Assembly: GCA_030151245.1 (NCBI GenBank)
Contig: JASLEF010000194.1
Coordinates: 1 to 16,942, forward strand
Direction of reading: 5' to 3'
Length of the DNA: 16,942 nucleotides
Origin: Ignatzschineria sp.
GTDB taxonomy: Bacteria; Pseudomonadota; Gammaproteobacteria; Cardiobacteriales; Wohlfahrtiimonadaceae
The position numbers and the translations under genes are program-made. Below the pieces are notes generated by a model. It did not search any database. It was not told the DNA's origin and saw only the letters and a list, made by a program, of their open reading frames with translations. Of this stretch, positions 7,963-14,769 are shown piece by piece. The first letter of the stretch is position 1; every line of letters starts with the position of its first letter.

Positions 7963-9020
7963 TATTCTGTTGCTCCTAAACGTTCACGTTGATAGCTGCC
8001 ATCTTGTACATTGTGGCACCACTCTAAATTATTAAGGTACCACTCTATCGTTTTTTGGATTCCTGTTTCAAAAGTCTCTTTCGGTTTCCAGCCAAGTTCT
8101 GCTTCAATCTTGCTTGCATCGATTGCATAACGAAGATCATGCCCCGGACGATCTTTAACGAAAGTAATAAGCTCTGCATATTTTTGCCCATTTTCTCTTG
8201 GTTGCAAGGTATCCAAAATATTACAGATCGTTTGCACCACTTCTAGATTGGTCTTTTCATTATGCCCACCAATATTATAAGTTTCCCCAGTCTTACCTTC
8301 GGTTACTACTTTATAGAGCGCACGAGCGTGATCTTCTACATAGAGCCAATCACGAATCTGTTGCCCATCACCATAAATTGGGAGAGCTTTTTCTTCTAAT
8401 GCATTGAGGATCATAAGCGGAATGAGTTTCTCAGGAAAATGGTAAGGACCATAATTATTAGAACAGTTCGTAATAATCGTTGGTAAACCAAAGGTACGAT
8501 TCCAAGCACGAACTAAATGATCCGAGCTTGCTTTACTTGCTGAATAAGGCGAGCTTGGGGCATAAGATGTTGTTTCTGTAAATAGATCATTCGTACCGGC
8601 TAAATCACCATAAACTTCATCAGTAGAGATATGATGAAGGCGGAATGTTTCCTGCTTCTCAAGCGGTAAAGATTGCCAATATTTACGAGCCACTTCTAAA
8701 AGTGTATAAGTCCCTACGATATTAGTTTGAATAAACTCTGCCGGACCATCAATCGAGCGATCCACATGGGATTCTGCTGCTAGGTGCATCACTAAATCAG
8801 GCTGAAAAGTACTAAATACCTCTTCAAGCTTCTCTGCATCGCAGATATCGACCTTATGAAACTGGTATCGAGGATTATTCTCAATAGAGAATAAAGACTC
8901 TAAATTGCCGGCATAGGTCAATTTATCAATATTACAGACATCATGATCTGTCTCATTCATTAAAAAACGGACTAATGCCGAGCCTATAAATCCGGCACCG
9001 CCGGTCACTATAATTTTCAT
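7962..9020 (-). CDS. rmlB: dTDP-glucose 4,6-dehydratase
   Basis: The second step of the pathway: an NAD+-dependent dehydratase converting dTDP-glucose to dTDP-4-keto-6-deoxyglucose. It is a 352-aa extended SDR with TGGAGFIGS at 6-14 for NAD+ binding, LAAESHVDRSI (80-90), STDEVYG at 132-138 carrying the catalytic Asp134-Glu135 pair, YSASK at 159-163 with the catalytic Tyr/Lys, and NNYGPYHFPEKLIP. It is the first gene of the minus-strand rml operon. The start is fixed by the Rossmann strand beginning at residue 2, but I see no good Shine-Dalgarno site: the bases before ATG read AAGTATTATTT. The C-terminal tail (QDGSYQRERLG) is normal for the family. The rml genes are visibly more GC-rich than the facing cassette. 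Confidence 0.97.
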   Translation of the reverse strand: MKIIVTGGAGFIGSALVRFLMNETDHDVCNIDKLTYAGNLESLFSIENNPRYQFHKVDICDAEKLEEVFSTFQPDLVMHLAAESHVDRSIDGPAEFIQTNIVGTYTLLEVARKYWQSLPLEKQETFRLHHISTDEVYGDLAGTNDLFTETTSYAPSSPYSASKASSDHLVRAWNRTFGLPTIITNCSNNYGPYHFPEKLIPLMILNALEEKALPIYGDGQQIRDWLYVEDHARALYKVVTEGKTGETYNIGGHNEKTNLEVVQTICNILDTLQPRENGQKYAELITFVKDRPGHDLRYAIDASKIEAELGWKPKETFETGIQKTIEWYLNNLEWCHNVQDGSYQRERLGATE

Positions 9021-9263
9021 AAATAATACTTATACAATATCAATCGATTTAAAATTTTATACAAAAGTTAAATAGGTATTAACCTCTTGCAAATACCGTA
9101 TAACTATACACTAGACTTAAGACTATTTACATTACAAATAACCTCCCATAAAAGAGCCGCATCAATCTCTTTTTGGTTATATGGCAACAGCTATCAAAAA
9201 GGGCTCGGAAAGGTGGGGTCTTTAATAAGGATTATTGAATAAGGTTAACTCCACCGAATCATT
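9021..9263. other. Intergenic region upstream of rmlB
   Basis: No gene is supported here. On the minus strand this should hold the rml promoter. AT-rich possible -10 elements occur (for example TATAGT, complement of 9100-9105), but none has a convincing -35 partner. A 7-bp A-rich hairpin (AAAAGAG at 9150-9156 with CTCTTTT at 9167-9173) is terminator-like but weak. GGTGGGGT at 9212-9219 can pair with ACTCCACC at 9248-9255 (one G-T), enclosing a 28-base loop just before the LysR relic. I found no JUMPstart/ops element. Confidence 0.4.
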
Positions 9264-9374
9264 ATGAATGAGAAGGATTTTAAAATATTAGTGGAGATTG
9301 AGAGGAGTCGCAGTATTACTGCCGTTGCGGAAGCGCTCTATATGACGTAACCGGCGCTGACTTATCGTATCTAG
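9264..9374 (+). pseudogene. Relic of a LysR-type regulator (N-terminal helix-turn-helix only)
   Basis: From ATG at 9264 the frame reads MNEKDFKILVEIERSRSIT, then AVAEALYMT, a stop, PALTYRI and a second stop at 9372-9374. This is the start of a LysR-type helix-turn-helix domain, in which SITxAAExLYMTQPALTYRI is the standard pattern. The stop at 9348-9350 (TAA) sits exactly where a conserved glutamine (CAA or CAG) is expected. After 9374 no further LysR similarity is visible: the effector-binding domain, some 230 codons, is absent before the convergent DUF1643 gene ends at 9422. It is therefore a truncated and nonsense-mutated fragment about 37 codons long. It shows that a regulator gene once stood between the rml operon and its present neighbour and was mostly deleted. 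Confidence 0.75.
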
Positions 9375-9421
9375 CTGTTTAACAGCGGCACTTAAAGTTA
9401 ATACAAATTTACTGTAGAGTC

Positions 9422-10018
9422 TTAAACTACCGCTAGCTCAATATTCTTTAACGTATAGAGCTGAGGAGTAATTATCCCTTTTTGAGGATAAGGTAATGCT
9501 CTCGATAATGGATGCGCTGGCATTCCTCCTTGATTATAGCCTAGACAATAGAGCTTAATCTTGCCACTTGCTGAAACCAATTCATAAATATCTTGAATCT
9601 GCTGAAAATAGATATCAGGTATAACTCTCTTACCCTTCCAACTAGCTGCATTATTACCCCATCCGGCAATAATCATTTCAACATCATCACGATTGATTAC
9701 CTCTTTGATAATTTCTCTATTTTTGATACCAATCATCTCTCCAATGGTATGTAAACTCCAAATCTCATTTTGTTTAGTATCAATAAAAGCATAAAGATTA
9801 ACGATTATTAAGCCCCCATATTTCTCCCAGGACTTAACTATCTTTATTAATTTATTGGTTGTTTGATCATTATTTTCAGTATCTGCCGTAGAAGGATTAA
9901 GCCCAATAAAGAGTAGATAAGGCAGTTGAGAATCCCATTCTCTACTTAAAAAATAGCGATAACGCTTGCAAGAAGGGAGTTTAACGAAAGAAGTAAAATC
10001 TTTCTCTAGATTTTTCAT
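9422..10018 (-). CDS. DUF1643 domain protein of unknown function
   Basis: A predicted soluble 198-aa protein. It carries the family hallmark GLNPSTADTENNDQTTNKL (39-57), preceded by RYFLSREWDSQLPYLLFIG, which matches the DUF1643 pattern L-x-NPSTA-D-xxxD-xT. Later blocks are IVNLYAFIDT, IIAGWGNNA and LYCLGYNQGGMPAHPLSRA, the last also typical of the family. No biochemical role is established for the family to my knowledge, and I do not assign one. It is monocistronic: more than 400 bases separate its end from rmlB, and it is divergent from the ligase gene across a 173-base gap. It has no obvious sugar-related motif, so its place inside a polysaccharide locus may be accidental. No signal peptide or membrane segment is visible. 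Confidence 0.82.
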   Translation of the reverse strand: MKNLEKDFTSFVKLPSCKRYRYFLSREWDSQLPYLLFIGLNPSTADTENNDQTTNKLIKIVKSWEKYGGLIIVNLYAFIDTKQNEIWSLHTIGEMIGIKNREIIKEVINRDDVEMIIAGWGNNAASWKGKRVIPDIYFQQIQDIYELVSASGKIKLYCLGYNQGGMPAHPLSRALPYPQKGIITPQLYTLKNIELAVV

Positions 10019-10191
10019 TGCTTTTTATTAATATCTTCAAATTGAAAAGGGAAAAGAGATCAATATATGCGATAATCTCTACGATTAATTTTAGATAGTT
10101 ATTTTTTGACTATACTCCTAACACTATCTATTTAAATGGTCTTTAATATTCATCTAAATTACTTATCTATAAACCAATATATCCGATTCTT
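10019..10191. promoter_or_regulatory. Divergent promoter region between DUF1643 gene and ligase gene
   Basis: A 173-base AT-rich spacer that must hold both starts of transcription. On the plus strand TTGACT at 10106-10111 resembles a -35 box, but the bases 17 further on (TATTTA at 10129-10134) are a poor -10 match. TATACT at 10111-10116 is a better -10, but lacks a -35. The ligase gene has no clear ribosome-binding site. Neither promoter can be called firmly. Confidence 0.35.
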
Positions 10192-11460
10192 ATGCAATTA
10201 CTACAGAAAAATATCTACCTATACTTCTTTATGATTCTCCTTTCCATGGTTTTAGGGCGTTTTGTCTTGGAATCCTTTACCATTGTGGGGATGCTGGTCG
10301 CAATCTATCTTCTGATGCGTCATTGGCATTTCTACTTTGATACGATGAAAGAGAATCGTTACCTCTATGTAGCGCTTGCCTTTCTCATTCCGGTGGCAAT
10401 CGCCTGTATCGATTCCTTAAACCAAGCGATGTCGCTCTCTGTTTTGGGGCGTTTTGTTCGTTATCTCTTTATCGGTGTTATTGCTATAGCAATGGTGCAA
10501 CATAAGGAGAATGGAGAGCGCTTGAGTCTTATTACCTTTATCGCTGTTCTCTTTATCGCAATTGATGCCATTATTCAGTGGCAAACTGATTACCACCTTT
10601 TAGGGTATGATCCTGTTATTGGAAATCGCGTCTTTGGTCTCTTCGTTGGTAAAGCTCACTTGAGTTACTTTTTAGGGACTTTTGCACCGATTGTTTTCTT
10701 CTTCCTCTATCAGAAGATTGAAGCGAAGATGACGTGGTTACGCATCTTTCTAGCAATCATTGCTATTTTGATTTTAACTATCGCCATCTTTATCGGTGGC
10801 GCACGCGCGGGAATGATATCGCTCTTTGTCTCTGCCCTGCTCTTTGTGATCTATCTTCTCTATAACGGCAAGATTAAACATAAATTACGATTCTTCGGTA
10901 CCATTGCTTTAATTGCTATTATCGGGATTGCCATTGTTAGCCAGTTAGATGTTGTGCAAGCACGCTTTGAAGCAACTACAACAGTAACAGGCTCAGAGCC
11001 TTTCTTAGAACGCTTCACTTCTTATCGTATTAACATTTGGAATGTTGGTTTTACAGAAATCCCCAACTACTGGATCAACGGTGTTGGGCCTCGTGCTTTT
11101 GATCAAATTTATCAAACTTATCCTGAAGAATATAAGATCTTTGATTACGTTTGGCAACCACATCTACATGGGTTAGAGATACTCATTGAAACAGGCATAA
11201 TTGGTTTTATTCCATATTTACTTGTTCTTCTCTATCTCTTTATCCGTATGTTTACGGCAAAAGCCGGGAATATGTGGCTTATGATGGGCTTTGTTGCCAT
11301 TATGCCAATCAATAGTCATATCGGATTGTATGAAGGATACTGGATGTCTTTAGCCTTCCCTTCTATTATGATCGGTTTAGCATTAGCCTATCAGGCTGAT
11401 CAAAAAACAATAGAATCAACATTGGCAGAAAATAAGATTAAAAATAAAATAATGAATTAA
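10192..11460 (+). CDS. waaL: O-antigen ligase (WaaL/Wzy_C superfamily) membrane protein
   Basis: A 422-aa inner-membrane protein with about eleven hydrophobic segments between residues 8 and 400. GGARAGMISLF at 202-212, an arginine in RFTSYRINIW (274-283), WINGVGPRAF (294-303) in the large periplasmic loop, and HLHGLEILIETGIIG at 324-338 follow the Wzy_C pattern, in which paired arginines and a loop histidine are functionally important. WaaL ligases transfer undecaprenyl-linked polysaccharide to lipid A-core in the periplasm. I favour ligase over a second polymerase because the gene is less AT-rich than the wzy at 2219 and sits among probable core glycosyltransferases, but Wzy or a protein O-oligosaccharyltransferase cannot be excluded. 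It is monocistronic, divergent from the DUF1643 gene, and followed by a terminator. The C-terminal tail is lysine/asparagine-rich and cytoplasmic. Confidence 0.8.
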   Translation: MQLLQKNIYLYFFMILLSMVLGRFVLESFTIVGMLVAIYLLMRHWHFYFDTMKENRYLYVALAFLIPVAIACIDSLNQAMSLSVLGRFVRYLFIGVIAIAMVQHKENGERLSLITFIAVLFIAIDAIIQWQTDYHLLGYDPVIGNRVFGLFVGKAHLSYFLGTFAPIVFFFLYQKIEAKMTWLRIFLAIIAILILTIAIFIGGARAGMISLFVSALLFVIYLLYNGKIKHKLRFFGTIALIAIIGIAIVSQLDVVQARFEATTTVTGSEPFLERFTSYRINIWNVGFTEIPNYWINGVGPRAFDQIYQTYPEEYKIFDYVWQPHLHGLEILIETGIIGFIPYLLVLLYLFIRMFTAKAGNMWLMMGFVAIMPINSHIGLYEGYWMSLAFPSIMIGLALAYQADQKTIESTLAENKIKNKIMN

Positions 11461-11506
11461 CCAAAGATCTTATAAGTCATCTTGTAGGTAATACGGATAC
11501 CCATAT

Positions 11507-11543
11507 AAAAAGACTATTTCTCAAACGAGGAGTAGTCTTTTTT
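11507..11543. terminator. Bidirectional rho-independent terminator
   Basis: AAAAAGACTA at 11507-11516 pairs with TAGTCTTTTT at 11533-11542 around a 16-base loop. The plus strand runs into T6 and the minus strand into T5, so it can end both the ligase gene (stop at 11460) and the converging GT4 gene (stop at 11586). The spacing to both genes is 40-50 bases. Confidence 0.85.
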
Positions 11544-11585
11544 CTTGATCAGGAATCACGAATGATCTACTAAATTAACAATTCT

Positions 11586-12725
11586 CTATTTCTGATACTG
11601 ACGAATCGTACCGATAAAGTGATTAAGATAATTCCCTGTTTCAAATTGTGTTACTGACTTTTGAATCGATTCAGGACTTGGGAGTTGTAACTCTCCATCA
11701 AGGATTTTTTGCAAATATTCTAGATTTTGAAATTCCTCATCCACCGGATAGAGCCAACCATTTTCCCCATAAGTAATAATATCGGCTGGCCCCGTTGGGC
11801 AATCAGAGGAGAGCGCAGGAATTCCCCGCATCATCGCCTCTACTAGAACAAGCGGTAACCCTTCCTTTCTTGAATTGAGGAGAATAATGCCGGCTGAATC
11901 GATCTCCGCCCAAACGTCTCTTTTCCAACCATGAAAAGTCACTTTATCTTCTAAGCCTAATGATTTAATACCATTTTGAAATTCTAGATCTTTATCTTGA
12001 TTCCCTGTTGAACCATAGATATCAAGTGACCAATTTCCTTTTAACTTTTTAAGTTGTGTTAATAGAGATGTAACCCTCTTATTTTCATCAATCCTACCGA
12101 TATAGAGAAACTTGCTCTGATCTCTTTTAACAAGCTCAGCTTCTTCCACGGGATTATAAATTACCGTGACATTACGGCCTTGATAAATTTCCTCTATCTC
12201 CTTCGCAATGCCGATACTAATCGCTAAATGTCCATCAAAAAGCGCTATCTTCTCTTTAACTGCTTTCTCAACCTCTTTATTATTACTCGAAAGAGAGCTA
12301 TGTACCCACGAAATTAACGGTATATTGCTCTGTGCTTTAAAGCGCTTTAAGAATGGATAATTTGTTAAAAATTGCTTAGAGAGATCCATCGTAATTAAGG
12401 CATCGAGCTGATCCTTCGCCATCTCATCAAAAAGTTTATCGCCATTAAAGCGAACATAAGCTTTTTGCAAAGCTCTAAAAAACGCTCGCGGGAGAACCCC
12501 TTTCAACGCCATTATACTCTTAGGATAAGAGAGATATTTAAGATGCTTAAAACCTTTTGTAAAAGCATCATAACGGGGCTCATATAGACCATAAAAAAAG
12601 AGCTCGACATTCTTCGCTGGCATCGCACGGGCAACAATTTCAAGCACCTTCTCAAGCCCGCCCGGGCCATCATGGCGGTTTCGTAAAAGAATGCCGATTT
12701 TTAATTTATTGCTTTTTTGATCCAT
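11586..12725 (-). CDS. GT4-family glycosyltransferase (GT-B fold)
   Basis: A retaining, cytoplasmic-face sugar transferase of 379 aa. The N-terminal acceptor domain begins IGILLRNRHDGPGGLEKVL, with the glycine-rich turn used by GT-B enzymes. The C-terminal donor domain has FLYIGRIDENKRV (206-218), HGWKRD, and the E-x7-E signature EGLPLVLVE (Glu288 and Glu296) followed by AMMRGIPALSSDCPTGPADII, which is the nucleotide-sugar site of GT4. The segment around LKRFKAQSNIPLISWVHSS resembles LPS core transferases of the WaaG/RfaG type. Donor and acceptor are not determinable. It follows the GT32-like gene by 2 bases, with a GAGG ribosome-binding site that overlaps that gene's end, so the two form a two-gene operon and may act consecutively on the same acceptor. 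Confidence 0.88.
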   Translation of the reverse strand: MDQKSNKLKIGILLRNRHDGPGGLEKVLEIVARAMPAKNVELFFYGLYEPRYDAFTKGFKHLKYLSYPKSIMALKGVLPRAFFRALQKAYVRFNGDKLFDEMAKDQLDALITMDLSKQFLTNYPFLKRFKAQSNIPLISWVHSSLSSNNKEVEKAVKEKIALFDGHLAISIGIAKEIEEIYQGRNVTVIYNPVEEAELVKRDQSKFLYIGRIDENKRVTSLLTQLKKLKGNWSLDIYGSTGNQDKDLEFQNGIKSLGLEDKVTFHGWKRDVWAEIDSAGIILLNSRKEGLPLVLVEAMMRGIPALSSDCPTGPADIITYGENGWLYPVDEEFQNLEYLQKILDGELQLPSPESIQKSVTQFETGNYLNHFIGTIRQYQK

Positions 12726-12727
12726 TT

Positions 12728-13522
12728 TTATACCTCGTTCTGCAGCAAGCGATTCAAGACAGAACGTCTATTAATTTTATCTAAATCAATACCTTTTAAC
12801 TTTTCATTGTAAAGATGAATACAGAGTGTTCTATGGGTCACTAAATCATCTACTGAGAGCTCCTCATCTAAGAGATAATGTCGCACTTTTTTATAATGAA
12901 TCGGGTAAAAGAGATCGATAGGTGAAACTTTATCTAATTTTTGAAAATATCGAAAATAGTAAGTAATAGCTGTTGGGCCAATTACGCCCCACGCCATATC
13001 TTCTATCTTTCTTTTAAATCCCAAATATTTACTACAACGCAACTTAAATTGTCGCTTACGGGAATACCATGGCGGAATAAACTTAGGATCTTTAGCTGCT
13101 AAATTTAACGCATTTAAAATTTTTGAATCTTGAGGCAACGCTAAAACTGCTCCATTGATCGCATTATCATCCTCATAGCCTAAAAGATACCCGTTTGCAG
13201 GAATGGAGATCGGTTTAAGACAATAAACATCACAATCTACATATAAGGTGTTATTATCGCGTTTTTGCAGTAATTGATATCGAAAAATATCTGAAAAGAG
13301 AGCGTAACTTCCTGTAGCCTTATGCTTAACAATCTCCTTCTCTGGGATAATTAAATTAGCATCACTCGTTTTAACTCCATCGGGCAGGTCTTCTATTGAA
13401 TCATAACAATGAAGCGTTACTTCATGCCCTCGCATCACAAATGAATATAAACAGCATCTTGCAATTGGCCCTAAGTGGCGACCAATCCATAAAGCTTCTA
13501 TTTTTGCTAACTGCCCACCCAT
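12728..13522 (-). CDS. GT32-like glycosyltransferase with DXD motif
   Basis: A 264-aa protein with LWIGRHLGPIARCCLYSF near the N-terminus, HCYDSIEDLPDGV (38-50), GSYALFSDIFRYQLL (71-85) and LYVDCDVYCLKP (93-104). The last contains the DXD metal/nucleotide-sugar site (Asp96, Asp98). This order matches the glycosyltransferase sugar-binding region (Gly_transf_sug) of GT32 and related capsule/LOS enzymes that transfer hexoses with retention. It is the first gene of the minus-strand pair with the GT4 gene. A GGGAG site lies close before the chosen ATG. The extra GGQLAK before the first strand is unusual but there is no better in-frame start. It probably adds a hexose to core or LOS. Confidence 0.78.
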   Translation of the reverse strand: MGGQLAKIEALWIGRHLGPIARCCLYSFVMRGHEVTLHCYDSIEDLPDGVKTSDANLIIPEKEIVKHKATGSYALFSDIFRYQLLQKRDNNTLYVDCDVYCLKPISIPANGYLLGYEDDNAINGAVLALPQDSKILNALNLAAKDPKFIPPWYSRKRQFKLRCSKYLGFKRKIEDMAWGVIGPTAITYYFRYFQKLDKVSPIDLFYPIHYKKVRHYLLDEELSVDDLVTHRTLCIHLYNEKLKGIDLDKINRRSVLNRLLQNEV

Positions 13523-13577
13523 TCTCCCGTCCTATAAACCTAATCTATCGTCTATTTAAGCGTTTTGATTTCAAATA

Positions 13578-13608
13578 ATTCTAACACTAAAAAAAGAACG
13601 TGAGACAA
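13578..13608 (-). promoter_or_regulatory. Candidate promoter of the GT32-GT4 operon
   Basis: On the minus strand TTGTCT (complement of 13603-13608) and TAGAAT (complement of 13578-13583) are separated by 19 bases. The latter is preceded by TGT, giving an extended -10. It lies about 55 bases upstream of the GT32-like start. The match is reasonable, but the spacer is long. Confidence 0.4.
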
Positions 13609-13629
13609 TGAATTAAATTTTATTTCCAA

Positions 13630-13635
13630 TATAAT
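13630..13635 (+). promoter_or_regulatory. Candidate -10 box of the GT8-like gene
   Basis: A consensus TATAAT lies 48 bases before the start of the plus-strand GT8-like gene. No good -35 is found at 16-18 bases; the nearest look-alike, GAGACA at 13602-13607, is too far (22 bases). It faces the candidate promoter for the divergent operon in the same 161-base gap. Confidence 0.4.
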
Positions 13636-13683
13636 GACTTAATATCTAACTTAATGAACTTAATTTATAACTGAGGCAATAGT

Positions 13684-14553
13684 ATGGCAGCATTATCTCC
13701 TATTAAAATTTTTGTCGGTTGCGATCCTAATAACTGTGATTTAGAGCAGATGATGGTGCTCGATTATAGTATTAAGAAACATACCTCTGCCCCTTATGAA
13801 ATTATCTGGATGCAATTATCAAAAGATCCTGAAAGCTTTTGGTATTCAGATCCTGAAAAAGGTGAGGGATGGAATACAGAAAAGTGGGTCACCCCTTTTT
13901 CCGGCTTTCGCTGGGGTATTCCGGCATATTGTAATTATGAAGGCCGGGCGATCTATATGGATGCCGATGTTTTTGTCTTAACTGATATTGCTAAATTATG
14001 GGAGCATCCTTTCAACCCTGGAAGTATCGTTGTTGGTAAGGGTGAGCCGCTCGTCACTCGTTTATGTGTCGCACTCTGGGATTGCGCCCGAGCGAAAGTA
14101 GCATTACCCCCAATTAACAAGATTAAAGCTGATCCTAAAGCCCATGCTCGATTAACCAATATGATTAAGAAGAAGCCTCAATTGGTCACGCCGTTTAATG
14201 ACAACTATAACTGCCTCGATGGTGAAGATCTGCCCATTTCAGAGATCAAGATTTTGCACTATACCGATATTGATACCCAATTTTCCCATAAGTATTCGAT
14301 CCCTCGATTGCAAAAGGAGGGCTCTCAACATTGGTTTGATGGTGAGGTCAATACCCATTGGCGCCAAGATCTAATCGATCTTTTTGATCAATATTACCAA
14401 GAGGCATTAGCTGCCGGTTATTCATTAGATGATTACCGCAATACTCCCTATGGAGAGGTGGTTAAAGCATCACAAAAAGATTACAGTGCCTTCCGAAAAG
14501 CTAAGAAGAAAAATATTTTTAGTAGAATATGGAAAAATATTCGGGGCTATTAA
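13684..14553 (+). CDS. GT8-like glycosyltransferase
   Basis: A 289-aa GT-A protein. It begins IKIFVGCDPNNCDLEQMMVL (7-26), the usual GT8 opening, and has the metal/nucleotide-sugar motif AIYMDADVFVLTDIAKLW (89-106; DXD at Asp93 and Asp95). VTPFNDNYNCLDGEDL and ILHYTDIDTQ then resemble the C-terminal DxxxxN and H-x-T blocks that complete the site. GT8 members are retaining glucosyl- or galactosyltransferases common in LPS core assembly. The C-terminus (residues 255-289) is basic, rich in Lys/Arg with aromatic residues, and is probably a membrane-attachment tail. The ribosome-binding site GAGG lies 8 bases before ATG. It is monocistronic, flanked by a divergent and a convergent neighbour, which is odd for a polysaccharide cluster and suggests one-gene insertion. 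Confidence 0.78.
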   Translation: MAALSPIKIFVGCDPNNCDLEQMMVLDYSIKKHTSAPYEIIWMQLSKDPESFWYSDPEKGEGWNTEKWVTPFSGFRWGIPAYCNYEGRAIYMDADVFVLTDIAKLWEHPFNPGSIVVGKGEPLVTRLCVALWDCARAKVALPPINKIKADPKAHARLTNMIKKKPQLVTPFNDNYNCLDGEDLPISEIKILHYTDIDTQFSHKYSIPRLQKEGSQHWFDGEVNTHWRQDLIDLFDQYYQEALAAGYSLDDYRNTPYGEVVKASQKDYSAFRKAKKKNIFSRIWKNIRGY

Positions 14554-14587
14554 TCTAATATTCGGCGACTCGGCTACTTAATTATAG

Positions 14588-14629
14588 TTATTAATTTGAG
14601 TTTATTAATTTGAGTTTATTGATTTGAGT
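14588..14629 (+). repeat. Three tandem copies of a 14-bp repeat
   Basis: TTATTAATTTGAGT occurs at 14588-14601 and 14602-14615, and again at 14616-14629 with a single A-to-G change (TTATTGATTTGAGT). The array is non-coding, about 35 bases after the GT8-like stop. Three copies with no spacers is a minisatellite, not a CRISPR array. Confidence 0.95.
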
Positions 14630-14673
14630 TGGCACTTAAACCCTTCATCCTTTAAATAACATTTTAAGCATAA

Positions 14674-14715
14674 GACTATTGAGTAGGTGATCTCAATATT
14701 ACCTACTCAATAGTC
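14674..14715. terminator. Long perfect hairpin between convergent genes, probable terminator
   Basis: GACTATTGAGTAGGT (14674-14688) and its exact complement (14701-14715) flank a 12-base loop; one wobble and one A-T pair could extend the stem inwards. It lies between the GT8-like gene (ends 14553) and the converging GT52 gene (ends 14770). Neither side is followed by a T-run, so it is not a typical intrinsic terminator. It may be a bidirectional RNA-stabilising hairpin. Confidence 0.6.
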
Positions 14716-14769
14716 AATCCTCATTTAAGCTACTATCTTAATAGGGAATCTCAAAAATCTCTCTTTAAG

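Noticed and set aside
9150..9173. Intrinsic terminator upstream of rmlB
   Set aside because: The stem is 7 bp with only three G-C pairs, and no gene ends nearby on either strand that needs it, so it is not called.
9183..9225. A 14-codon leader peptide (ATG at 9181) before the LysR relic
   Set aside because: No run of a single regulatory amino acid, no ribosome-binding site and no intact downstream gene, so attenuation is not supported.
9121..9260. JUMPstart/ops element upstream of the rml operon
   Set aside because: No GGCGGTAG core or extended JUMPstart match is present on either strand.
9021..10191. Insertion sequence or attachment site around the LysR relic and DUF1643 gene
   Set aside because: No transposase or integrase fragment, terminal inverted repeat, target duplication or tRNA end is visible.
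13953..14159. Minus-strand open frame inside the GT8-like gene
   Set aside because: It is a shadow of the coding frame, covering the DXD region of a clear glycosyltransferase.
14588..14629. Possible CRISPR array
   Set aside because: The 14-bp units are contiguous with no spacers and only three copies; this is a short tandem repeat.
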